Shown piece by piece: positions 1 to 5,729 of a stretch of DNA of 5,967 nt. The position numbers and the translations under genes are program-made. Location of the stretch: positions 1 to 5,967 of the forward strand of contig CAAEOZ010000311.1 in the NCBI GenBank assembly GCA_900757715.1, written 5' to 3'. The stretch comes from an uncultured Veillonella sp. Lineage in GTDB: Bacteria; Bacillota; Negativicutes; Veillonellales; Veillonellaceae. How positions within the stretch are numbered: position 1 is the stretch's first letter; every line of letters starts with the position of its first letter. The notes beneath the pieces were generated by a model. The model searched no databases, had not been told where the DNA came from, and saw only the letters and a program-made list of their open reading frames with translations.

Positions 1-151
1 CACGTTGCATTTCAGCATCAGACATATACAGGAAGCTCGTAACGCCATTAGCAAACTGGACATGCTTTTTTATTGTACCCAGACTTAGACACAGAAAAAA
101 GAGTTAGGATAAGATACATAAAATGTACCTAGATTTTATATCAAGCAATTT
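1..151. other. left-edge stretch with no supportable gene
   Basis: Two short open readings reach the window edge, and I cannot choose between them. On the plus strand, bases 2-85 read a 28-residue tail (TLHFSIRHIQEARNAISKLD...) ending in TAG. On the minus strand, bases from about 106 down to 1 read a stretch containing HVQFANGVTSFLYMSDAEMQ with no convincing start. Either could be the edge of a real gene whose body lies outside the window. The rest (about 90-151) is AT-rich and non-coding, with a small 5-bp inverted repeat (TACAT/ATGTA, 115-127). No Bacteroidetes promoter box was seen here. Confidence 0.3.
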
Positions 152-207
152 CATGACTAAACTTTCGGTGTCCACACTTCATTGTGGACACCGAAAGTTT
201 AGTCATG
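152..207 (-). terminator. 25-bp perfect inverted repeat at the operon end, probable terminator
   Basis: Bases 152-176 and 183-207 are exact reverse complements (25 of 25), separated by the 6-base loop CTTCAT. The core of each arm is GGTGTCCACA/TGTGGACACC. The TAA stop of the ATPase gene (201-199) lies inside the first arm met by leftward transcription, so the hairpin forms directly at the end of the operon mRNA. That position fits a terminator or 3'-end stabiliser. The run after the hairpin (AAATTGCTTGATATAAAA) is AT-rich but has no clear U-tract, so this is not a textbook intrinsic terminator. The arms are longer and more perfect than most terminators, so a recombination end or protein-binding palindrome is also possible. 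Confidence 0.55.
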
Positions 208-1764
208 GATATACTGTTTAATCATATTGTCAAAATTTGTTCTAAACTCTTGTGCCTCCTCAGAAATTGAACTTAAAAAAGGATTAAGGACTTTACAACC
301 GTTTCGCCCCCAATATTCTAATTGGCTATTAAACCATTTTTTTGCATTTTGGCGCCCCAGTTCACCTCCTGCATTTATTTGTTCCATGGAATACTCTCGG
401 AAACAGAATTGTTTTGTGTACCCATCTGCAATCTTAGACCATAATGGGTCTACATCAGATAGATTATACAAATAAGAGGCCAATAGTCTTTCTGGAGACT
501 TATTTCCCGGTAAAATCAAAATGTTATCTGCATTGTTGATTTTCCTGAGATCATTTTTATTCATTCTAACATCCCCATCTAATATAACAATAGAATATGG
601 ATATATAAAAGCAGGCACTCTTTTGGTTACAAGTTCCATTAATGTTGAACATGGTAATGTTACATCCACAAAATCCAACACAAAAGCCTTGCTCTTTAAA
701 ATAGCTTTTACAAATAAGATATTTTCCTTGTCTTCCGTATATGCTGTAATTCTATTTTTCTTGCGATTATTTCCTTCTGCAACAACATTTAAATCCAATT
801 GAATGCCTTTGAAGTTCACGCCCTGTTTAATTGCAATCTTATCATCAACCTTCTTAAGGTAAAGGATCTTTGCTTGATTGGCTGTTTCTTCTTTTTTAGT
901 TACTTCTTGAACTAAATCATCCATTGCCTTAAGAAGAGACATTGAATGAGTTGTAAATAAAATTTGCAAATTCAACTTAGATGCATATTTGCGCAAAACC
1001 TTTAACAACTCTACTTGGGATGCGGGATACATTGTTGCATCCATCTCATCAATGGCCAAAATACCGCCTTTGTATTGTCGGGGATATTTGTCATGTAATC
1101 TTTTAAAAGAAAATAACGCCAAGATAATTTTACCTAAATTATCTTGCCCCATAGAGTTTTGATTCCAATCGTATAGTTCTGTAGATACACCTATAGATTG
1201 CTTGTTTTTTGATGTGATTGTTGTTGCGGAAGAAATGGGAGTTTGTGCTATTAGAATTTTATTATGCAATTGCTTAAACTCATTTAGTTCTTCTTGCGTT
1301 AATAATGTATCATCTGTAATGATTTTAGCTTCCTCTGCCACTGGAACTAATCGCTTTAGACTTAAAAAGATTGTGGGGAAGGAAATGTATCCATCTCCTT
1401 CTTGCCTAGCTCCTTTTTTCCAAAAACGGACATTAGGATCTCCTGTTCGTTTGATACTTTCAACAGTAAAATCATCCATTCCTGCATCAAAGGAAATAGT
1501 CCATTCATGACCTTTTGGTTTATCAAAAGTAGGTGATAACCTAAACTTATCTTTGAATGCGGAAATATAACTACCACCACACAAGGGCTTTTCAACTCTC
1601 ATAGAATCTTCTGTCTTAAGAGTGAAAGTTTGTGTTATAATACCAAGTAATGTTGACTTTTGAGTTCCGTTTTGCCCTGCAATTGCTGTTAACAAAGAGC
1701 CTACTTCAAAATCTTCATTTTGAAATCCTCGAAATCTTTCGATATGAATGTGCGTTATTTTCAC
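199..1764 (-). CDS. AAA/OLD-like ATPase with C-terminal TOPRIM-like domain
   Basis: This 521-residue protein has an SMC/RecF/OLD-type ATPase head. The N-terminus MKITHIHIERFRGF is followed by a variant Walker A, GQNGTQKST (30-38), an ABC-signature-like SMGQDNLGKI (204-213), Walker B ILAIDE (235-240) and an H-loop His273. After about residue 335 comes a region with the order of TOPRIM motifs: Glu344 in TEDKEN, the DGD pair 396-398 after a hydrophobic strand, then PGNKSPE (419-425), as in OLD-type nucleases. It is probably a cytosolic ATP-dependent DNA sensor or nuclease. The start is GTG, overlapping the methyltransferase stop as GTGA; a later in-frame ATG (residue 55) would delete Walker A. 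It is the last gene of the operon and probably translationally coupled. The Gly-to-Gln change in Walker A (Q35) is unusual. The ATPase call is firm; the nuclease part rests on motif pattern only. Confidence 0.88.
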   Translation of the reverse strand: MKITHIHIERFRGFQNEDFEVGSLLTAIAGQNGTQKSTLLGIITQTFTLKTEDSMRVEKPLCGGSYISAFKDKFRLSPTFDKPKGHEWTISFDAGMDDFTVESIKRTGDPNVRFWKKGARQEGDGYISFPTIFLSLKRLVPVAEEAKIITDDTLLTQEELNEFKQLHNKILIAQTPISSATTITSKNKQSIGVSTELYDWNQNSMGQDNLGKIILALFSFKRLHDKYPRQYKGGILAIDEMDATMYPASQVELLKVLRKYASKLNLQILFTTHSMSLLKAMDDLVQEVTKKEETANQAKILYLKKVDDKIAIKQGVNFKGIQLDLNVVAEGNNRKKNRITAYTEDKENILFVKAILKSKAFVLDFVDVTLPCSTLMELVTKRVPAFIYPYSIVILDGDVRMNKNDLRKINNADNILILPGNKSPERLLASYLYNLSDVDPLWSKIADGYTKQFCFREYSMEQINAGGELGRQNAKKWFNSQLEYWGRNGCKVLNPFLSSISEEAQEFRTNFDNMIKQYIHD

Positions 1765-2621
1765 TTTGTAGAATGGTTAAATAGTTTGTGTTTGGGGATA
1801 ACTATGCCATCGCAAAATACCATTATCTCTTTACCTTTCCCGGAATTACTCGCACTATAATTCAATTCAAAACATTGCTGTCTATATTTTGAATATAGGC
1901 TGGTTATGAATGGTACATTATCATAAGAGACAATCCACTTACAATTTGCAATCTCACTTATAGTGTTAGCTATATTTTGATGATCTGTATCATTATAGTA
2001 ATTCAGATAAAGTCCTTTACCTTTTACATAGTATGGTGGGTCTAAATAAAATAACGTATTATACGGTAATTCATTTTTTAACCGTTGTACTAAAGAAACA
2101 GCATCTTCATTTGTTAAATGGATTCTATCTGCATAATCTGCTATACGTTGAATCCTTTTTATCAAATCTTCTTTGTTGAATCTTGCATCAATCTTATAAT
2201 TTCCAGTTTGGTCATAACCGCCAATGACTCCTGCTTTCAAGATTCCTGAGCGATTAGTCCTATTCAAGAAGAATGTAGAAAAGCCTAATTCTAACAAGTC
2301 AGAATTCTCTTTATTGGATTGAATTTCTTTTTGTTTAAACCAAGTTTCAACATTTAAAGGAGTATCCTTTATCATCTTGCAGAGAGCATCCACGTTATTT
2401 AAGGCACTATACCAAAAGGCATAAATAGATATATCCTTATCATTTATATGTATGTCGCTGACATATTCATTAAAGAGCAAAGATAATGCAACGGAACCAC
2501 CTCCAACATATGGTTCAACATAAGTGCCATCGAGCAATGCGTTTTCTTTGATTAAGCATTGTACGAAATCAGCAACTTTAGCCTTACCGCCAGGGTATCT
2601 TAAAGGTGATAGAAATTCCAT
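1761..2621 (-). CDS. D12-class DNA adenine N6-methyltransferase
   Basis: This 286-residue protein has the full motif set of the Dam/D12 family (PF02086), which transfers a methyl group from S-adenosylmethionine to adenine N6 in DNA. Motif X RYPGGK is at 8-13, and the SAM-binding motif I EPYVGGGSV at 36-44. The family block FFLNRTNRSGI is at 117-127, the catalytic motif IV DPPY at 194-197, and WIVSYDN at 229-235. Length is normal for the family and no key residue is missing, so it should be active. The target sequence cannot be read from the protein. It begins 4 bp after the ParB-like gene and overlaps the ATPase start by 4 bp, so it belongs to the same transcript. No separate restriction endonuclease is adjacent. 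The likely role is self-marking for the downstream ATPase/TOPRIM protein (inference); an orphan regulatory methylase is the alternative. Confidence 0.93.
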   Translation of the reverse strand: MEFLSPLRYPGGKAKVADFVQCLIKENALLDGTYVEPYVGGGSVALSLLFNEYVSDIHINDKDISIYAFWYSALNNVDALCKMIKDTPLNVETWFKQKEIQSNKENSDLLELGFSTFFLNRTNRSGILKAGVIGGYDQTGNYKIDARFNKEDLIKRIQRIADYADRIHLTNEDAVSLVQRLKNELPYNTLFYLDPPYYVKGKGLYLNYYNDTDHQNIANTISEIANCKWIVSYDNVPFITSLYSKYRQQCFELNYSASNSGKGKEIMVFCDGIVIPKHKLFNHSTK

Positions 2622-2625
2622 AATA

Positions 2626-4014
2626 TTATTCTTTATTTTTTATTGATTCCCACAATTGGATAAAAAAACTTTCTATGTTGTCCCATCCAGTAATCAAATT
2701 ATCTGCTTTAGGGTAGAAAAACTCGTTATGAACATATGCATTCAATGATTCGATTGAAAGAACTGAATTTTTATCATTTATTTCAGACCTTATGCCCTTT
2801 GATAAGTCATTACTCATTGTTCCTAATTGGGTCATATGATTTAAGACTTTACCAACTTTCCCTTGCAAACTTTCACCAGAAGAACAAGCTGTAATAGCAT
2901 TGTTTCTTACTAAATCAAATTTCTCCAAATAGGCATCAACAGATAGTTCTAAAAATACTCTTAAAAGGACTGAAGATGCATTGGGGCATGTCTTGACCTG
3001 AACATGTTTTAGCTCCTCGAAAATTTTATTAATTTTCGGGTTACTGATATGTAAATTCAAAGACTTGGGCACTAAAGCTCCTCTGTTTCTTGTTTTCCTG
3101 TTTTTATCCCCTTTTATTTCTTGTTTCTCGCTATTTCTTGATGCTTGTTCTTTATTGTTTTCAATATCTTGAACACTCCATTGTTCAGATGCTTCATTAG
3201 ACAAATCTGGCTTTTGACTCTTGTCAAAATTATCAATATATTGCTTTCTTTTTTCTCTGTTATAGATATCAGAAACTTTGAATTCCGGATTCAGAATGTC
3301 TGTAACAACTTTTAAAAGCCCCTTAATGACTTCGGACACTTTAACCTTTGAAACTAAAATTCCATTGTTAATTTCCAAGCCAAGGTGTTCTCTAACATAT
3401 GGATCCGACATCAAACGTTGCAAGTTGGTAATGTTTAATTTAGATAATGAATCCTTAATCGTATCAGAAACCTCTTCTTGTGATTTCAGCAAAGTGATAA
3501 TTTGCAATGGAATTGATGATTTTCCTTCTGTCTTCTCCTCGAATCTTTGCTTTTGTTGAGCGTTCCAAGTGACAGTTCCGATACCATTAAGTTCTCCAGA
3601 GTGTTTACGTTTTATCCATATATCAGCTTCAGTAGGGGTTTCAAAAACAGCACAAGCAATATTCTTCAATTCAGAAATAGCATTAGGTTTTTCTTTTTGT
3701 AATTTCTGAAATTTCTTCCTTAAAGGAGAGTATTTGTCATCTATTAGTGTCGGATTATTTAATAGTTTTAATGACGTTATTCGCCTATTTCCTTCAAGTA
3801 CAACATACTTATTGCTGTCTTCGTTGGGTGTTACAATAATCAAATCGACGGGGCTAAGACCATTGGTTACAATATCGTCCACAAGAGAATATAATTTATC
3901 CCCTTGATCCTCTATCATCTTATCTATTGCTTCTTTTTGTGATGATAAAGGCTCAAATCTATAATTTTCCGTATTGACAAATAGTGATGTCAATTTTATC
4001 GTTCTTATAACCAT
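2626..4014 (-). CDS. ParB/Srx-fold N-terminal domain protein with helical C-terminal domain
   Basis: This 462-residue protein opens with a ParB-like domain (about 5-160). VVLEGNRRITSLKLL carries GNRR at 75-78, equivalent to the GxRR nucleotide-binding box of ParB/Spo0J. A second conserved-looking block, HSGELNGIGTVTW...QKQRF (138-158), sits where ParB has its ENxQR box. Residues 165-215 are helical with a possible helix-turn-helix near 192-212. Residues 262-315 form a polar, Lys/Glu/Asn-rich linker. Residues 318-462 form a separate helical domain with RVFLELSVDAYLE (352-364) and a late LNAYVHN (424-430). It is the first gene of the operon, with a promoter box about 26 bp upstream. No ParA or parS-like site is present, so chromosome or plasmid partitioning is unlikely. 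I infer DNA recognition or signalling for the methyltransferase and ATPase; the exact function is unknown. Confidence 0.8.
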   Translation of the reverse strand: MVIRTIKLTSLFVNTENYRFEPLSSQKEAIDKMIEDQGDKLYSLVDDIVTNGLSPVDLIIVTPNEDSNKYVVLEGNRRITSLKLLNNPTLIDDKYSPLRKKFQKLQKEKPNAISELKNIACAVFETPTEADIWIKRKHSGELNGIGTVTWNAQQKQRFEEKTEGKSSIPLQIITLLKSQEEVSDTIKDSLSKLNITNLQRLMSDPYVREHLGLEINNGILVSKVKVSEVIKGLLKVVTDILNPEFKVSDIYNREKRKQYIDNFDKSQKPDLSNEASEQWSVQDIENNKEQASRNSEKQEIKGDKNRKTRNRGALVPKSLNLHISNPKINKIFEELKHVQVKTCPNASSVLLRVFLELSVDAYLEKFDLVRNNAITACSSGESLQGKVGKVLNHMTQLGTMSNDLSKGIRSEINDKNSVLSIESLNAYVHNEFFYPKADNLITGWDNIESFFIQLWESIKNKE

Positions 4015-4039
4015 GGCAAAACCAATACTTGTTAGTTTG

Positions 4040-4047
4040 CAAAGTTA
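4040..4047 (-). promoter_or_regulatory. promoter -7 box of the three-gene operon
   Basis: Read leftward, this is TAACTTTG, an exact match to the Bacteroidetes primary sigma factor -7 consensus TAnnTTTG. Transcription would start near 4033, giving a leader of about 20 nt before the ATG at 4014. The -33 element (TTTG) is not seen at the usual 19-21 bp spacing, so the promoter may be weak or depend on an activator. With one flanking base on each side the decamer is GTAACTTTGC. Confidence 0.6.
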
Positions 4048-4123
4048 CTCATTTTTAGTGAAGTTAGCAGTATTTGAACAATAAAAATGCACAGGAATCT
4101 GCGATTTTGCAGGATGAAGTTTA

Positions 4124-4152
4124 TTGTAAATCAATTCTAATCACTATCTTTG
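4124..4152 (+). promoter_or_regulatory. divergent rightward promoter, target gene missing
   Basis: TTG (4124-4126), an 18-bp spacer and TATCTTTG (4145-4152) match the Bacteroidetes -33/-7 pattern. Transcription would run rightward from about 4158, away from the operon and antisense to the truncated integrase. The -7 box is joined to a 13-bp palindrome, TTTGCA-T-TGCAAA (4149-4161), which could be an operator or an integrase core-type site. No good gene lies downstream; only the doubtful 42-codon reading frame at 4181 does. The original target gene may have been lost at the 4287 junction. Confidence 0.5.
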
Positions 4153-4180
4153 CATTGCAAAAAGGCGTTCTTTTGATTTA

Positions 4181-4309
4181 ATGCAAGACGAGGTAAAATA
4201 CAGAACTTCACTCGTTTCCAAATCGTTACCTATCAAGAAACTAATCTTTGCAATCTATTCAAATTCAGCGACAAAGGCAATTCAATATGCCTGCTTTGAT
4301 GCCACGTGA
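4181..4309 (+). CDS. doubtful 42-codon reading frame behind the divergent promoter
   Basis: It starts with ATG about 23 nt after the predicted start of the rightward transcript, encodes MQDEVKYRTSLVSKSLPIKK followed by a short mildly hydrophobic stretch, and stops at TGA 4307-4309. The last six codons lie across the junction in integrase-derived sequence read on the wrong strand, so if this was once a gene, only its 5' end survives. No similarity recognised. The only support is its position behind a good promoter and a leader length like that of the ParB-like gene. Confidence 0.15.
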   Translation: MQDEVKYRTSLVSKSLPIKKLIFAIYSNSATKAIQYACFDAT

Positions 4310-5330
4310 CGTTCTTTTCGATACCGCACTTCTTCGCTATTGCTTTGATGCCGTTCTTGCAGTTGGCGTAACAGGGAACTGGCAGCAGTTTGTCCCTTTC
4401 GGCCATGCCGTCGTATTTCTCGATGATGTGTCTGGCAACGTCCAACAACCGGATATTCGTTTCGACGCCTGTTTTCTGGCAGTTCGTGTCGATCCACAGA
4501 TGCCCGTCGAACGAGGTGCGCAGGTTGGCTTTCGTCAGGTTCGCCATATCCGTCCAGCTCAAACCCGTAAAGGTGCAGAAGATGAACAGATCGCGGATCA
4601 GCTCGTAGCTTTTCTTTTTGAATGTGCCGTTGATCAGGAGTGTGATTTCCTCTTGGGTCAGAAAACCCCGTTTGGTCTCCTCCTTCGTGATGCTGTACGC
4701 GAAGAACGGGTCGCGCTGCAACAAACCGTTATTGACGGCCATATAGATTATTTTCCGGAACGGCATCATATAAGACCAGACCGTGTTGTTGCAGTGATTC
4801 TTTTCTACCCGCAGGAACAACTCGAAGTCCGTGATAAATGCCGGAGTAAGCTCTTTGAACGCGATGTCGCTGACCTTATACCGCTTTTCGACGAACTCCG
4901 AGAGGTGTTTGTACATGGTGCAGTATTTCCAATAGCTGCGCGGGCTTTTGAGCTTGCCCACCTGCTTCCCGTAATCCTCGTTGTGCTGACGGAATACCGC
5001 CAGTAGTGTTTCATGGTTCATCCCCAAACCGAGATAGGCGTTGCGCACTTTCTCGGCGGTAACATAATTATCCCGGTCGGCGATCTTCTGGTAGGCTTGG
5101 TTGATACCTACACGGATTTTATCCAGCATACGGTTGGTCTCCTGTGCAGCGATGCTGCGGCCGGAGACACGGCCTAACTCCACGTTCCACGACTTCTCCT
5201 CCACGTCCAGCTTGCAACTGAACTGGGCTATTTTGCCGTTTATCGTGATACGGCACATGACGGGAATAAGCCCGTCCTTTTTCGGGGCATTGCATTTCAG
5301 ATAAAACAAAACTTTGAATGTCGATCTCAT
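4233..5330 (-). pseudogene. 3'-truncated tyrosine recombinase (integrase) of Bacteroides type
   Basis: The N-terminus (1-100, starting MRSTFKVLFYLKCNAPKKDG) matches the arm-type DNA-binding domain of Bacteroidetes integrases. A SAM-like core-binding domain follows (about 105-205, including SPRSYWKYCTMYKHL), then the catalytic domain from about 220. In the catalytic domain TGLS (255-258) has Ser at the usual Arg I position, as reported for IntDOT of CTnDOT. Lys286 (QKTG) and HQSR (344-347) are present. Homology ends at His348, codon 4289-4287, and 17 unrelated residues lead to a TGA. About 50 residues are lost compared with the usual length of roughly 400, including the second His/Trp motif and the catalytic Tyr nucleophile, so strand cleavage is impossible. 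Its GC-rich composition contrasts with the operon to the left. It is probably a remnant of an integrative element. The ATG at 5330 fits the -7 box at 5353. Confidence 0.9.
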
Positions 5331-5352
5331 AACTCTACGATTTTTAATGAAA

Positions 5353-5385
5353 CAAAATTATTACTTGTAGAGCTGTTCGACGAAA
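5353..5385 (-). promoter_or_regulatory. promoter of the integrase remnant
   Basis: Read leftward, TTTC (5385-5382), a 21-bp spacer and TAATTTTG (5360-5353) fit the Bacteroidetes TTTG-N19-21-TAnnTTTG pattern with one -33 mismatch. The start would be near 5346, leaving a short leader before the ATG at 5330. A loose inverted repeat (CTCTAC at 5333-5338, GTAGAG at 5367-5372) flanks the -7 box and could be a regulator or recombinase binding site. Confidence 0.5.
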
Positions 5386-5591
5386 TGCAGACCGCAGCGA
5401 ATCAGTGCAATCGAGGCGGAAAACAGACTTTTTTCACGGCAGCAAGCCCAAAATCCGAAAATCCGACCGTTTTTACAGTCGAAGATTCCCGAATCGTGCC
5501 TGTAATTCAGCGTTTTGAAATCCTCCCAAAACCGCCTTTACCATTCGGAACAGAGTAACGGGATGGTAACGCAACTCCGGTTTCAATTGGC
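5386..5591. other. non-coding stretch upstream of the integrase remnant
   Basis: No supportable gene on either strand. It holds a tandem 8-bp repeat (AAATCCGA twice, near 5451-5466), a small inverted repeat GATTC-CC-GAATC near 5484-5495, and the hairpin at 5538-5569. In related elements the attachment site often lies upstream of the integrase, so an old att site could be here, but no core duplication is visible within this window. Confidence 0.4.
5538..5569. repeat. 9-bp stem hairpin upstream of the GNAT gene
   Basis: TTACCAT (5538-5544) pairs with ATGGTAA (5563-5569); two more pairs (one G-U) extend the stem to 9 bp around a 14-nt loop. GTAACG occurs twice (5555-5560 and 5566-5571), 11 bp apart, which is about one helical turn. 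This could be a terminator without a U-tract, a protein-binding site or an integrase arm site; there is no evidence to decide. Confidence 0.3.
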
Positions 5592-5623
5592 TTTGAGAAG
5601 GGTTTCGCTTGGGTTCATCTTTG
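5592..5623 (+). promoter_or_regulatory. rightward promoter upstream of the GNAT gene
   Basis: TTTG (5592-5595), a 20-bp spacer and CATCTTTG (5616-5623) match the Bacteroidetes promoter pattern with a single -7 mismatch (C for T). Transcription would start near 5630 and give the acetyltransferase mRNA a leader of about 100 nt. A second, weaker candidate -7 box, TATCTTTA (5697-5704), lies closer to the ATG but lacks a -33 element. Either may drive the gene. Confidence 0.5.
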
Positions 5624-5729
5624 CAGTCAAATTCTCGCTAAAACCTTTATTTTCAACCTTCTTGAACCTATCCGCTCTAACTCTCGTTTTTATCACTATC
5701 TTTACCAATAAATTTCAAACGAAAGTTCT

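Larger units (their letters stand above)
152..4286. mobile_element. inferred horizontally acquired defence-like cassette
   Basis: The segment from the long palindrome to the point where integrase homology stops is uniformly AT-rich (19 of 60 G/C in the sample 2101-2160). The adjoining integrase is GC-rich (33 of 60 in 4381-4440). It carries one closed operon with its own promoter and 3' hairpin, and it abuts a broken integrase. Seen directly: the composition step and the integrase truncation. Inferred: that this is one transferred unit. No target-site duplication, terminal inverted repeat pair or transposase was found, and the left boundary is a guess based on the palindrome. Confidence 0.35.

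Noticed and set aside
1..120. Left-edge sequence as the missing C-terminal half of the truncated integrase
   Set aside because: Neither strand reads an LGH motif or a Tyr-containing integrase tail; the minus-strand reading has no GHxxxxTTxxY pattern.
227..1510. Several plus-strand open frames (227-475, 521-802, 1202-1510)
   Set aside because: All are antisense to the ATPase gene, have no promoter or domain, and read as low-quality shadows.
4094..4116. Short inverted repeat CTGC-GATTTT-GCAG between the two divergent promoters
   Set aside because: A 4-bp stem is expected by chance; not enough to call an operator or terminator.
4301..4310. CACGTG core resembling parS (TGTTTCACGTGAAACA)
   Set aside because: Only the 6-bp core is present, inside the integrase coding sequence, with no matching flanks.
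4248..5006. 252-codon plus-strand open reading frame
   Set aside because: It lies antisense to the integrase, whose reading frame has clear domain and catalytic motifs; the translation is a typical GC-rich shadow with no recognisable domain.
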